A stretch of 64,000 nt of DNA from Planctomycetota bacterium (GCA_016712275.1 JADJRI010000003.1:124001-188000), one strand, 5' to 3'; counted from the first letter of the stretch, positions 28,002-38,693 are shown. Numbers and translations are program-made. Notes: generated from the sequence alone by a model not told the origin.

Positions 28002-31000
28002 TTACGGCACGAGAAGGTCCGTAAACTGCTGAATATCCGCACCGGTCACAAACGTGTCATTGTCAAAGTCACCCCGGGTGATGTCGCAACCGGGATACTG
28101 GATCGCGTAGTTGGCCGGATCGAGCGCGGCGATGGCGAACGCGGCGACGTCATTTATGTTGAGAACGTTGTCGCAGTTCATGTCGCCGAGCATGAAATCC
28201 GTGGAGCCGACTTCAATCATGGCGAAGTCGCCGGCTGTCACTCCGGCCAGGTTCACGTCATTCCAGAGTCCGTTGCTTCCGAGCATTTCAGCATAGTCTT
28301 CAGTGCCGCCGAAGTTGTTCGGCTCGCCCGAACTCCAATTGGTAAACGTCACGAGTTCGCCGCTTGACCAGACGAAGTTCCCTTCGACGATTTCGTCGTT
28401 AAACCCGATGAAACCGCGTCGATCTGTGCTGTCGAAGAGCAGCACGTTGAAGCGGACCCACTCATTCTCGTCGGCGTCGCTGATGGTCACGAGATGGCCG
28501 CCGAGATTGTTGACGGCGAAATCTTCCGCCTGAGTCCAGGTGAAGCCCGTATCGATGAGGTAGTAGTCGTGATCGTTCGCGGGATTCGTCACCGGTCCGT
28601 GAATGATCGGGGTTTGGAATCCACTGCGGATGTTGACGGTCACGTTTCCGACGTTGGTGCCGGTGTTGAAGAACACAATGAAGTTATTCCCGAAAGTAGC
28701 GGCGAATTCGGTGACGGCAAGATAATAAGTTCCCGCTGCCAACGTCGTGCCGTCGCGGCCGTTATAGGGGAGGCCGTCGCCCGGTGCGGGTCGAGTGCCG
28801 CGACCGTAGGTCAACTGGCTCCAAGCACCGGAGCCATCGTCGTTATCCGAACTGACGAGGGTGCCTGAGCCGTCATCACGGAAGAGGCCGATCGTCGTAT
28901 CGGCCAGCTCCGAGTTCTCAGTATCGATGTCGAGGTAGGTTCGGTTGGGGTTCGCGGCGTCGATCGTCGTCGGCACCGAGAACTTGAACCACTGGACGCC
29001 ACCCGAGGAAAGCGCCTGGGTACTGGATACGGGCGTCGTGCCGATGGGACCGAGATCTGTAAAGACAGCGGGTGGTCCACCGGCAGGTACGTTGCCGAGC
29101 GCGAAGTTGACGCGGAGTGTTCCAGTCGAAGTCGCAGTTGTCGACACGTTGAACGACGTAGCGCCGAAGGTCGCCGGGAACGATGTTGCCGCCAGGAAGT
29201 ACGTTCCTGCCACGAGCGATCCGTCGCGACCGTTGTAGGCAAGGCCGTTTCCGACGGCCGATCTTGCAGGTGAAGTCGCTCCGTAGGTTAACTGGCTGAG
29301 GAAGCCGGAACCATCATCGTCATCTGAATTAACCAGCGTACCGTTGGCGCGATAGAGGCCGATGAAGGTGTCCTGCGGGTTTGTACCACCGGTGAGGTTC
29401 GATCCCTCCGAATCGATATCAAGGAAATTGAGTGACGCCGGATTGACATCGGAGGCCAGCGTAAACATGTACCAGTTAATGGCTCCGGAATTCAGCGCGT
29501 CATCCACGGTCGTCAGCCCTGTGGTCAGCGTTCCAAGATCCGTAATCGATGCAACGGTGAAGTTCACCGAACCGAAATACTGTGCGAAGAGGGAGTCTTC
29601 TATGACGTAATTCAGCGCGGTCGGACCGGGGGTTGCGCCGATCGGCACCGTGAGATCCGCACTCCAAAGTCCGTCGTCAGCCGTGACGTCTCCGCCGGTG
29701 CCGCTGTCATTCAGCGGCAGGGTGGAGCTGAGTCCGATGGACGCGGCGTTCACGGTGACGGATGTGATTAGCGTCGCGCTTAAGCCGCCGCCGGAGAGAT
29801 TCACCACATACTTGGCAGTGGTTCCTTCAAATCCCTGCGTTGGCGAGATCGATGCCGTGGGCGCGGCGGGTGTGACGGGATTCGTTGTTCCGAAATAGGT
29901 ATTGAACGCGTTGTCAGTTACGAGGAAAGAAAGCGACGTCGGTGCCTGGAATGCGTCGAGCGGAACGCGAACGCGACTGCTGTAGATGCCGTCGTTCGCG
30001 GTGACGTCGCCGTTCAGGCCGCTGTCATTGAGGGGCAGCGTACTGCTGCCGAAGAACAGTGACGCATCCACTGTCACGGAGTCGATGCCGGGCGTCGGTT
30101 GACTATTTGTAGACATGGCCACGGTCGCGAGCGGCTCGCTGCCGATGACCGGATTGGCAGGCGTCAACGAGCCGGTCGGGGCGATGATGGAGAAAATGAT
30201 ATTGCCGTTATCCGTGCGGTTTTGTACGTCTGTGACGGTAAAGGGTAAGCTGAAACCGTCGGCGAATGTGTTCACCGGGAACGAGATATCCGCACTCCAT
30301 GTGTTGTCGTTTGCCATAACGTCGCCATTGGCGCCGCTATCGTTGAGGGCGAGGTTGCTGCCCAGGCCGACTGCGGTGGCATCGACCTCCACGGACGTAA
30401 TATTGTTTGGCGAGCCACTGCCGCGCGAAACGACGACCGTCATCTTGCCGGTGCTTCCGGCGACGATCTGATTCGGCGTCACCGTTCCGACACCCTCGGG
30501 ACCGAAATTGAGATTGAAGCTTTCCGGATCGCGCAAGGTCGCGGCGAAGATGCCGAAGGCGGATTGCACAGGTCCACCGGTGGCAGTCGGCGCCGATCTC
30601 GGGTTCTCAAAGGTGATTGCGGTAAGCGTCTTGCCGACTGGGTCGAAGCCCACGCCGAATACGAGTGAGGATGTGTCAATGATGGCTTCGTCCACCCAAA
30701 GCTTGTTGGTGCCGGTGCCGCCGTCGACGGCCCGATCGGTGTTCTGAACGCCATGGAAAATGCCAAGCTTCCGCTGGATGAAAACACCGGCGTGAGGGGC
30801 GGGCATCGCCGTGGAATTCGAAAAGAACCAGTCGGTGGCGTCCACATCAATTGAGACAGACGATGCGCCGCCGTCGAATTCGAGCGTAACGGCAAAGGTA
30901 CCGAAGCTGCTGCCGCCGTTCGCCATATGATAGAGAACACCGAGCTGAGTATCGGTGCCCCAGATTGCATTCAGCGCGGTCAGACTGGAGGTTTGGGGTC

Positions 31001-32804
31001 CGGTGTGATCCGGGTTGTCAAGCCACAACGGCTGTATGCCGTTATCGCTGGTCGAGGTGCCGCCCTGAGCGGGCCACGTCGTTCCGAACGGGGAGAATGC
31101 AAGGCCGCCGCCCGCCGCCAAATTGCGGTTTCCAAGTTGAACCATGTCATTCTGAAGGGCCGTCGGATAGATCTGGTAAATCGTACCGTTGTAGCCAACC
31201 GTGCCGATGAAGCTCAGAGAATCCGTAGCGATGCCGTCGCAAAGGAATCCCCGGTCGGCAATAGCGCGATAGCCGTTGAGATCGCTTCGGTTTTCATGTG
31301 TCTGGCCGACGGTTCCGCCGCTCGCTGGCAGCGTTTGCTCCGATGCGCCGTGGCAAATGCCATTCCAGTTGAATTGGAGCGGAAGAGTGACCTCGCTGTG
31401 GGCCGGGTCGTCAATATGAAGTGTGAAGTTGCCGACCGCGTTGTTCTTGCCCGCTATTCGAATCAGATAAGAATTATTCAGCACGCCGTCCCACTGGACG
31501 CGCGAGCTAAATGCGCAATCGTTGTCGCTGCACGCGATTTCCGCGCCGCCACAGGTTGAGTAAACCGCCATCGTGGTGTCGACCGTTGATCCGCAGGTGC
31601 GCGCTTCGATTTTGTTGTTGCCTGTGGCGATATATCGGAACCAGAGGGCATTTGTGTCGTTGCCCCCGCCGCAGGAGGTTGAGTTTGCCGTTGCCGGCAC
31701 ATGGGAGTTTTCCGAAAGGGTGTCGCCATCGAAGATGTCCAGCGCCGCCGCGCAGTCAGCGTTATCCGGCGTGCCGGCGCGAACGCTGGCGGCGAAGATC
31801 GCGTAGCCTCGGCCGCCTGAACCGGGATAGACCGCATTCTGAAATGTAATGGACTTGAGATACTTTCCGACGACGGTTGGCTGAGGCGCCCAGGTGCCCT
31901 GGCCGCTAACGATCTTGGCAAAGGAAATGATTCCTTCAATCATCACAAGATTCTGGCCGCCGTTGATCGTGCTGAATGTCTGAATCACCGGCGCGTCAAC
32001 GTTTCCGTTTGTCCCGCGCCATGTTGTGTAAGTCGTGGGGCTCACCGTGTGGCGAAGCCTGGCCGAAAGGGACACGGGGTTGTTCGCCAGAATGGCCGGG
32101 ACCGCGGAGTTGTTGAACCAATCCGCCGACGCGAGTCGAATGGCGGGAAGCGTGAGTGTCGTCGCGCCGTTGTCGACATCGGAAAAGGCAAGGATGACAT
32201 CGAACTGGGCGCCGGTGCCGGAGGAGTTGTGATAGAGAATCCCGAGTTCTGCGGCGCCGTCCACCAAAATGCCTGATCCGAGGGTCGTGGTCTGCGGCGC
32301 GGCATTGGTCTGGTCGCAGACGTTCCATGCAGGTGCGATGCCGACATTGGTGGCTGCGTTGACCGCTGCTTCGTAGGCAAAAATTGTGGCCGGGGAAAAA
32401 CCCGTGCAGCGCGAACCCAGGTGTACAATGTCCAAGCCATTGAGCGTGGGATCGGCACCGGTCGTGTTGCCGTAGCCCAGCGTATTAAAATATGAGTACG
32501 ACAGCCCCGTGTTGCCGATCGGCTGACCGGAATAAAAGGCCGGGGAGTGATTGTCGAGAGGATCGAAGATGAGTCCGCGGTCCGCAATCGAGCGGTAGCC
32601 GTTCGTTGAATCGGCAATCGCATTGTTGGTGGCGGCCGTCCATTCATCCCCTGATCCGGTGATAAACGCCGAATGCGCCATCCCGTGAAAATTGTAGTTC
32701 AGCGGGATTTCATAGGTGACGACGGATGCCATTAATGTGGCACCCTCCATACAGATCGTAGCCAGCATGGCTCCTGCGAAAACGAGCACTCTATTGCGGT
32801 TCAT
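28002..32804 (-). CDS. Giant secreted multi-domain protein with C-type lectin and dockerin-like C-terminus
   Basis: About 1600 residues. The start at 32804 has GGAGG upstream and gives a signal peptide. The N-terminal third has two related beta-rich modules beginning YEIPLNYNFHGMAHS and LPLQFNWNGICHGAS. The middle has three Ig-like repeats with DSGANGDVMANDNTWSADI, DSGLNGDVTANDGIYSSRV and DSGTGGDVTADDGLWSADL, then two modules with WYMFTLASDV and WFKFSVPTTI that also share SDNDDGSGAWSQLTYG-like ends. A C-type lectin domain follows (GGHLVTISDADENEWV, FTNWSSGEPNNFGGTEDYAEM, LWNDV). The last ~60 residues carry the calcium loops GDMNCDNVLNINDVAAF and GDFDNDTFVTGADIQ. It is probably a cell-surface or matrix protein. 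Confidence 0.88.
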   Translation of the reverse strand: MNRNRVLVFAGAMLATICMEGATLMASVVTYEIPLNYNFHGMAHSAFITGSGDEWTAATNNAIADSTNGYRSIADRGLIFDPLDNHSPAFYSGQPIGNTGLSYSYFNTLGYGNTTGADPTLNGLDIVHLGSRCTGFSPATIFAYEAAVNAATNVGIAPAWNVCDQTNAAPQTTTLGSGILVDGAAELGILYHNSSGTGAQFDVILAFSDVDNGATTLTLPAIRLASADWFNNSAVPAILANNPVSLSARLRHTVSPTTYTTWRGTNGNVDAPVIQTFSTINGGQNLVMIEGIISFAKIVSGQGTWAPQPTVVGKYLKSITFQNAVYPGSGGRGYAIFAASVRAGTPDNADCAAALDIFDGDTLSENSHVPATANSTSCGGGNDTNALWFRYIATGNNKIEARTCGSTVDTTMAVYSTCGGAEIACSDNDCAFSSRVQWDGVLNNSYLIRIAGKNNAVGNFTLHIDDPAHSEVTLPLQFNWNGICHGASEQTLPASGGTVGQTHENRSDLNGYRAIADRGFLCDGIATDSLSFIGTVGYNGTIYQIYPTALQNDMVQLGNRNLAAGGGLAFSPFGTTWPAQGGTSTSDNGIQPLWLDNPDHTGPQTSSLTALNAIWGTDTQLGVLYHMANGGSSFGTFAVTLEFDGGASSVSIDVDATDWFFSNSTAMPAPHAGVFIQRKLGIFHGVQNTDRAVDGGTGTNKLWVDEAIIDTSSLVFGVGFDPVGKTLTAITFENPRSAPTATGGPVQSAFGIFAATLRDPESFNLNFGPEGVGTVTPNQIVAGSTGKMTVVVSRGSGSPNNITSVEVDATAVGLGSNLALNDSGANGDVMANDNTWSADISFPVNTFADGFSLPFTVTDVQNRTDNGNIIFSIIAPTGSLTPANPVIGSEPLATVAMSTNSQPTPGIDSVTVDASLFFGSSTLPLNDSGLNGDVTANDGIYSSRVRVPLDAFQAPTSLSFLVTDNAFNTYFGTTNPVTPAAPTASISPTQGFEGTTAKYVVNLSGGGLSATLITSVTVNAASIGLSSTLPLNDSGTGGDVTADDGLWSADLTVPIGATPGPTALNYVIEDSLFAQYFGSVNFTVASITDLGTLTTGLTTVDDALNSGAINWYMFTLASDVNPASLNFLDIDSEGSNLTGGTNPQDTFIGLYRANGTLVNSDDDDGSGFLSQLTYGATSPARSAVGNGLAYNGRDGSLVAGTYFLAATSFPATFGATSFNVSTTATSTGTLRVNFALGNVPAGGPPAVFTDLGPIGTTPVSSTQALSSGGVQWFKFSVPTTIDAANPNRTYLDIDTENSELADTTIGLFRDDGSGTLVSSDNDDGSGAWSQLTYGRGTRPAPGDGLPYNGRDGTTLAAGTYYLAVTEFAATFGNNFIVFFNTGTNVGNVTVNIRSGFQTPIIHGPVTNPANDHDYYLIDTGFTWTQAEDFAVNNLGGHLVTISDADENEWVRFNVLLFDSTDRRGFIGFNDEIVEGNFVWSSGELVTFTNWSSGEPNNFGGTEDYAEMLGSNGLWNDVNLAGVTAGDFAMIEVGSTDFMLGDMNCDNVLNINDVAAFAIAALDPANYAIQYPGCDITRGDFDNDTFVTGADIQQFTDLLVP

Positions 32805-33412
32805 TTCCAGTTTCCTCCCAATGATGTCTGAATCGTTTTGACCTAGAGCCGCGCGTCGGTCGTCCCGACAACCCTTCACCGCGCTCGCATTGGATCAGCC
32901 CGGAATTTCTGGCTCGCCCATTGAGCGTTCATACTAGCTGAGTGCAATTGCGGAATGCATTAGAAATTCTCCTAAATTCCACTCCTAATCGGCTGAATGT
33001 TACACAGGTACAACAAATGTCGCTTCGGTACCGATGGTTCAAATCGATGGGCAAGTTGCACGAATTTTCGGGAATAAAACATCCAAGACTGGAGTTGGGC
33101 TGCAGCCTCAAGGACATCGACGACATCAAGGTGCGTCGGATGCGGGCGCGGAGCGAACCGACCTGATGTTCCCGCGTCGAAACCAATGCTTTCGAACCAT
33201 GTGGGTGCGTGGTTGATTCCTAGAACGCTTGTGTTTGATTGATTTCTTAAGGATTATTCTTATTTCTAGGGGTATTCCGAAATTACTTGCCAGTTGGATA
33301 TGTGTAGTCGTAATAGGACTATTGTAACAAGGCGAGGCGTCCTGAGTGCCGCGGCTTGAACTGCAGGCGCACACTTGAAGCGGATTGGTCCAAAAAAGAT
33401 GCTGCCTTTCGA
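32805..33412. other. Intergenic region with no recognisable gene
   Basis: A 608-base gap between the giant secreted protein gene (minus, starts 32804) and the AraC gene (minus, ends 33413). Small ORFs here have no recognisable domain and poor starts. It is locally A+T-richer than its flanks at 33215-33330 and must hold the promoter of the giant gene, but no clear promoter was identified. Confidence 0.4.
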
Positions 33413-34285
33413 CTAGCGATTCTTGTGGCGGAATTCTGTCGGTGTTGTCTTGGTGGCCTTTCGAAAAACACGACAGAAGTAGGCCAGATCGTGATAACCG
33501 CAGTTGGCGGCGACCTCCTTCAGCGGGCTGTTGTATTGTCGCAACATGAACTTTGCGCGATCAATCCGAACAAGCGTGAGGTAGTCGCTGAAACGCATCG
33601 CACCTTCACGGCGAAAAAGCCGCGACACATGATTGGGCGTCAAGCCAAACGTTTTCGCAACCGACTCGCGTGTGATCGGGTTTTGAAAGTTCTCCTGCAC
33701 ATAAAGGCCAAGCGCCTCAAACGTCCGTGCCGCCTTTCGGAGATGCGTCGGCGTCGGATCGGCCAACAGGTGTTTGCACACATGAAGCAGTGACTCCGCC
33801 AGCAGACATTCGAGTGGATTCTGACGTGGCTGGACCGCCAGGGTCGTCAGTGCGCTGAGAATGTGTTGAGCCAGTCCTTCGAAGGGACTGATCGTCGTCT
33901 TGAAGGCCTTGGTGGGTTCGTCGCCCTGGCCATCGTGCGAAACGAGGCTGACGCCGATCTGCGTCTTGCCGAAAAGCAGCGTGAGCACCTTGACCGGCGT
34001 GGACCAGTCCGGCTTGTTCCAGCAGTTTCGACCAGCGAAAACGACATCGCCGCGCGCGAGGGTGATTCGCGTGCTGCGGGAATCGCGAGCGATTTCCATG
34101 TGGTGTTTGCCGCTGATGGGAATGGATAGCCTGGGGAAATCGGTGACGTAGGCAAGCACGGGCGGCGCTACGGTCGCTTGGGCAAACTCGACGTGTCGAA
34201 TGCGCGATCGACTCAGGAACTGCGAGAGCGCGCGGCTAATGACGTCTCGATCCGAATTGGGCTGAAGCATGGCCAGCGTCCCCAA
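33413..34285 (-). CDS. AraC-family transcriptional regulator
   Basis: 290 residues. The C-terminal ~100 residues are the AraC double helix-turn-helix: NPITRESVAKTFGLTPNHVS, RLFRREGAMRFSDYLTLVRI, SPLKEVAANCGYHDLAYFCR, VFRKATKTTPTEFR. The N-terminal ~180 residues form a probable cupin-like effector domain (VLAYVTDFPRLSIPISGKHH, RITLARGDVVFAGRNCWNKP). It is divergent from a fructose-type PTS operon, as AraC-type YpdC is near fryABC in E. coli, so it very likely controls that operon. The start at internal Met6 is also possible. Confidence 0.92.
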   Translation of the reverse strand: MGTLAMLQPNSDRDVISRALSQFLSRSRIRHVEFAQATVAPPVLAYVTDFPRLSIPISGKHHMEIARDSRSTRITLARGDVVFAGRNCWNKPDWSTPVKVLTLLFGKTQIGVSLVSHDGQGDEPTKAFKTTISPFEGLAQHILSALTTLAVQPRQNPLECLLAESLLHVCKHLLADPTPTHLRKAARTFEALGLYVQENFQNPITRESVAKTFGLTPNHVSRLFRREGAMRFSDYLTLVRIDRAKFMLRQYNSPLKEVAANCGYHDLAYFCRVFRKATKTTPTEFRHKNR

Positions 34286-34393
34286 ACATTCGAATGATAC
34301 ACCAGTCCCACAAATGCCACATCTTCTTGTTTTGCGAGCGCGAGTGAAAAGTCTATGCTAGTGTAAGAGATCGCGATAATTTAGGGCCATTGT

Positions 34394-34412
34394 CAACTGC
34401 CTGGTGCAGTTG
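34394..34412. promoter_or_regulatory. Perfect inverted repeat in the AraC/PTS divergent region
   Basis: CAACTGC and GCAGTTG arms flank a 5-base CTGGT spacer, about 110 bases before the AraC start and 200 before the PTS IIC start. A possible -10-like TATGCT lies at 34355. The 326-base gap (34286-34611) contains no other recognised gene. It is a candidate operator or, less likely, a leader hairpin. Confidence 0.45.
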
Positions 34413-34611
34413 TCGTGAGTCGGACGGCCCGATCGAACTGGTCAGCGGGTTGTGCTTTTGGGCTTGCCTGTCCAACACAAGGTGAATGTTCTGTTGGGAC
34501 TTGTGGCTTGATGTCTCAGTAATGCCGCGTGGTCATGATTGGTTTGAAGAAGATACTACAAGAGGCTTTGGCGTTACTATTCCCGTTCGGTTCGAATTCG
34601 CCGCCGGACGC

Positions 34612-35730
34612 ATGAACATGAAAAAGTCCTTACAACAGCTTCGGCAGCACTTACTAACCGGCGTTTCCCACGTGATACCGTGCATTGCGTGCGGAGGCAT
34701 CCTGATCGCCATCGCGCTTGCGTTCGCGCCGATGACGGAGGGCAAGGGGCCGCCGGAGCAATCCCAGATTCTGAGTCTAATTCTTCAAATCGGCGATGCG
34801 GCATTCAAGCTGTCTTTCCCGATTCTCGCCGGCTACATCGCCTATGCAATCGCTGGCAAACCGGGGCTCGTTCCCGGAATGATCGGCGGTTTTCTCTCCG
34901 CAGGATTTCCAGCCCGCCTGTTGTTTAGCGCGGCGCACCTGGAAGCAAACGGGTTGCCTCAGGACCAAATGATTGTCGCCGGATTTCTTGGTGCGATGAT
35001 TATCGGATTGATCGCAGGGGTGGGTGGTGCAAGGTCTAAAAAAGTTGCCCACTCCGAAGTTTTGAAGCCTGTCATGCCCATTCTCATCATTCCGATCATT
35101 TCCTCATTGTTCGTCGGTCTTCTGATGATTGGTGTGATCGGCTGGCCTACAGGCGAAGTCATGGCGCGGCTCGGTGGCTGGCTTCGGAATCAACAAACCG
35201 GCGACGCGGTCGGCCTCGCGATGGTCCTGGGTGCAATGATCGCATTCGACATGGGCGGCCCGGTCAACAAAGCGGCGTTCTTCTTTGGCGTCGCCATGAT
35301 CAAGGAAGGCGAGTACGGCGTGATGGGGGCATGCGGCGCCGCCATCTGCACGCCGCCGCTGGGCCTGGGTCTGGCCACCGTGATTCAGAAAAGTTTGTGG
35401 CGACAGGAGGATCGTGACGCAGGCGTTGCGGCTCTTGCGATGGGAATGATTGGAATAACGGAGGGTGCGATTCCGTTCGCGGCATCTGATCCGGTGCGGG
35501 TCATTCCCTGCATTATTTTGGGATCGATGACGGCGTCGACAACGGCGATGCTCTCGCATGTCGGCAATCACGCGCCGCACGGCGGACCCATTGTGCTGCC
35601 GGTTATCGACAATCCAATGGCCTATATTGCTGCGATTGCAATTGGAACCGTGGTCACGGCAGTTTCGATAAACGCTGTCAAGATGTTGACGCAGAAACGC
35701 GAGCCTCAAGTAGCGGAGATGGTTGCATGA
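34612..35730 (+). CDS. PTS fructose-type transporter subunit IIC
   Basis: About 372 residues with roughly nine hydrophobic segments. Motifs of the fructose-family IIC include GVSHVIPCIACGGILIAIAL near the N-terminus, DMGGPVNKAAFFF and GMIGITEGAIPFAASDPVRV. Start at 34612 or 34618; the open frame extends to 34486, but with non-family residues. It is a membrane channel that imports and delivers sugar to the IIB phosphoryl donor, and it overlaps the IIB gene by 4 bases (ATGA). The exact sugar is not decided by sequence, though fructose-like substrates are most likely. Confidence 0.93.
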   Translation: MNMKKSLQQLRQHLLTGVSHVIPCIACGGILIAIALAFAPMTEGKGPPEQSQILSLILQIGDAAFKLSFPILAGYIAYAIAGKPGLVPGMIGGFLSAGFPARLLFSAAHLEANGLPQDQMIVAGFLGAMIIGLIAGVGGARSKKVAHSEVLKPVMPILIIPIISSLFVGLLMIGVIGWPTGEVMARLGGWLRNQQTGDAVGLAMVLGAMIAFDMGGPVNKAAFFFGVAMIKEGEYGVMGACGAAICTPPLGLGLATVIQKSLWRQEDRDAGVAALAMGMIGITEGAIPFAASDPVRVIPCIILGSMTASTTAMLSHVGNHAPHGGPIVLPVIDNPMAYIAAIAIGTVVTAVSINAVKMLTQKREPQVAEMVA

Positions 35731-36026
35731 AGATTATTGCAGTAACCGCATGCCCGACCGGCATCGCCCATACCTATATGGCGGCCGAGCAACTCGAGAA
35801 AACCGCCAAATCGCTCGGCCATCAAATAAAGGTGGAAACGCAAGGTGCGATGGGGATCGAAAACGCCCTGTCGCCAAAGGACATCAGCGAAGCCGACGTC
35901 GCCATCTTCGCAATTGATATAGAAATCGAGGAACGTGAACGGTTTAGCGGCAAGCGAATCGTTCAGGTCCCCGTCAAGGACGCGATCAAAGATCCGAAAG
36001 CGGTCTTCGCAAAACTCGACGGCTGA
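35727..36026 (+). CDS. PTS fructose-type subunit IIB
   Basis: A 99-residue cytoplasmic phosphocarrier. The phosphorylated cysteine is Cys9 in VTACPTGIAHTYMAAEQL, the fructose-IIB signature. It is stand-alone rather than fused to IIC, as in the fry and frv systems of E. coli. Coupled to IIC by overlapping stop and start. The next gene supplies HPr, enzyme I and IIA. Confidence 0.95.
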   Translation: MKIIAVTACPTGIAHTYMAAEQLEKTAKSLGHQIKVETQGAMGIENALSPKDISEADVAIFAIDIEIEERERFSGKRIVQVPVKDAIKDPKAVFAKLDG

Positions 36027-36055
36027 CGCTCCGACCGCGCTGCCGTACTTCACTC

Positions 36056-38598
36056 ATGATCAATATGCAATCCGCACGAGCCGACAAGTTTGAACACGCC
36101 TTTTGCTGTCCGCTTCCGAACGGACTGCACGCGCGCCCCGCAAGCCAGCTTGCAAATCTCGCAACGCGGTATGCGTCGGAGTTTCGACTGACCAATGAGC
36201 GCACGGCGACCGTTGCAAATGCAAAGAGCGTGCTCGATGTCGTAGCAATGGATGTTCGCTGCGGGGATGGATGCCGCATGGAAATTTTCGGCGAAGATGC
36301 TGAACCTGCACACGCGGCGCTCTGCGAATTCGTGACGAATGTGCTGCCGACCTGCGACGAGCCGATCGACATCGCGACGGTCGAGAGACAGCGGGTGCTG
36401 CCGCCGTCGCTGCGACGGATCATTGGAATGTACTTCGAAGGTCGGGCCATCTGCTCGGGCATCGGACAGGGCAGCGTTATCATTGCCCGCAGCCTGAGTC
36501 TGCCGACTGAACTTGGCGAGGAATCGCCGGAGTCGATGGATGAGGCGCGGAGAAAAGTTCGTGTCGCAATTACGGCACTCCGATCGACGCTGGAGGCGCA
36601 ACTCTCGGCAAAGCCCGTCAGCGGCGAGGCGGCCATTTTGCGGGCACATCTTGCGATCGCGGGGGATGTCGGTCTTGCCGAGTTCATCGAAGCGCGCATT
36701 CTGAAGAATCGTTCGGCAGCACAGGCCGTGCTGGAGGCGGGGCGGGCGTTCGCCGCGAAGCTCAATGCGGCCCAAAGCGGATATATTCGCGAGCGGGCCG
36801 TCGATGTAGAGGACATTTGTCTTCAGTTGCTTGAGATCATTCGCGGCGAGTCGTTTTCGGCGGCGGACATCCATCTGGAGGGGCCTTCGGTGGTCGTGGC
36901 CGACACACTGACGCCGAGGCAAATCCTGTCACTCGACAAGCGGCACGTGTCGGCGCTCGTGCTCGCCCATGGCGGAACGACGTCACACGCGGTGATACTG
37001 GCGCGATCCTTTAGCATTCCAACGCTCGTCGGTGTCGCGGATGCAAGGGCGAAGCTCGCCCGCGCCGATGAAGCGATCGTCGATGCCCAACTGGGTCTCG
37101 TCATTCCATCGATCACGCCCAACATCAAGCGATACTATGAACGCGAACAACGAAAACTTCAGGCGCGAAGCAAGCGGCTTAGGAGGTTTTTGTTCAAACC
37201 TCCAACAACAACCGACGGCGCGACAATTGATGTTGCGGCCAATGTCTCGACCGCCGAAGAACTCGCCCAGGCGTTCCTGGCCGGCGCCGACGGCATCGGT
37301 TTATTCCGCACCGAGATGCTCTTCATGGATCGCGAGGCGCCGCCGACGGAGGAAGAACAGTACTCAGTCTATCTTCAGGCCGCCCGTGCCGCGGGCGACA
37401 AGCCGGTCATTATCCGCACGTTTGATGTTGGCGGCGACAAGCCGGTTCCTTATCTCGATCTGCCGCAATCCACAAGCGCGTTTACCGGTTATCGAGGCGT
37501 TCGCGTGTACCCGCAGTACCGCGAGTTGTTCCGATCTCAGCTTCGGGCCGTCATCCGGGCGACCGCGTTCGGCAACATTCAGGTGATGGCGCAATGGTCG
37601 GCACGCTGGACGAAGTCAGGTGGGTGCGGGCCCAGATCACGGAAGTTCAGAATGAGCTGTCGGTCGAAGGTGTCGAGTTCGATCCGGCCATGAAAGTCGG
37701 CATTATGGTGGAAGTCCCGTCGGCCGCATTTATCATTGACCAGCTTTCGGTCGAAGTCGATTTCTTCAGCATCGGTACAAACGATCTCATGCAGAATTAT
37801 CTGGCGGTCGATCGCGGCAGCGACGAGGTCGCGGGGCTGTTCAACGCGCTGCATCCTTCGTTTCTGCGGTTGCTCAACAAGATCGTGCAGGATGCCCTGA
37901 AAAACGGCCGATGGGTCGGCATGTGCGGCGAAATGGCGCGTAGCGCCCGGGCGCTTCCATTGCTCGTCGGGCTTGGGCTGGATGAATTAAGCATGGCCTC
38001 GCCGGATATCGCCGCTCAGAAGGACGGCATCTCCCGTTTATCGGCGGAGTCATGCCGGGGATTGTTGGAGCAAGCCATGGCGTGCCACGGCATCGCTGAG
38101 GTGGAGGGCTTGCTGGCTTCGTTTTACGGCGAAATGGGTTCCGTATGTCTGCTTGATCCGGAGTTGATCATTGTCGATTCTGACAGCGTGAGCCGCGATG
38201 AGGCCATCAAGGAAGTGATCGATGCAATATTCGCGGCCGGTCGCGCGCAGGACCCAAGTCGACTGGAAGCGGCCATCTGGGCGAGAGAAGACACGTATTC
38301 GACCGGGCTAGGCTTCGGCTTCGCGGTCCCGCACTGCCGCACGGATGCAGTTTCGGCAAGTTCGATTGGCGTGGTTCGGCTGACGAATCCTGTCGATTGG
38401 AATTCGCTCGACGGCAAGCCGGTTCGATTTGTGATTCTACTGGCGATGCGGGAGTCCGATGTAAACGGCACGCATATGAAGGTGTTCTCGACGCTGGCCC
38501 GCAGGCTGATGAACGAGGATTTTCGCGAACGCATGATGTCGGCCACGGATCGACGGACGATTCTCGAAGGACTGCGGGATGAACTCGGGCTGGCGTAG
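36056..38598 (+). CDS. PTS multiphosphoryl transfer protein, HPr-EI-IIA fusion (joined across one frameshift)
   Basis: It carries phosphate from PEP to IIB through three fused domains. HPr is at residues ~12-100 with His25 in GLHARPAS. Enzyme I follows: the phospho-His domain has HGGTTSHAVIL (His311), and the PEP barrel has ADGIGLFRTEM, FDVGGDKP, IGTNDLMQNY and GMCGEMA. A C-terminal fructose-type IIA has GLGFGFAVPHCRTD. The domain order matches E. coli FryA. The reading frame breaks near 37591: VMAQWSA should read VMAPMVGTLDEV, which one lost C in GCGCCAATG explains. Joined length ~847 residues. It completes the transport system encoded by the two genes before it. Confidence 0.93.
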
Positions 38599-38656
38599 TA
38601 AGCGTGTGACGCGATCAGCGTGTGATGCGCTTCTTCAAAACTAATCCTTGTATCTT

Positions 38657-38693
38657 GAGAGTCTCTTCGTCCCATTTGGGCAAGGAGATTCTC
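38657..38693. terminator. Hairpin between convergent PTS and LamG-protein genes
   Basis: An 11-bp stem (GAGAGTCTCTT with AAGGAGATTCTC, two G-T pairs, one bulge) around CGTCCCATTTGGGC. It lies ~60 bases after the fryA-like stop and ~55 bases beyond the opposing gene's stop, so it is placed as a bidirectional terminator. U-tracts are weak. Confidence 0.5.

Noticed and set aside
32942..33216. Small ORFs in the gap before the AraC gene
   Set aside because: No ribosome-binding site, no domain and ORFs on both strands of similar length; judged chance.
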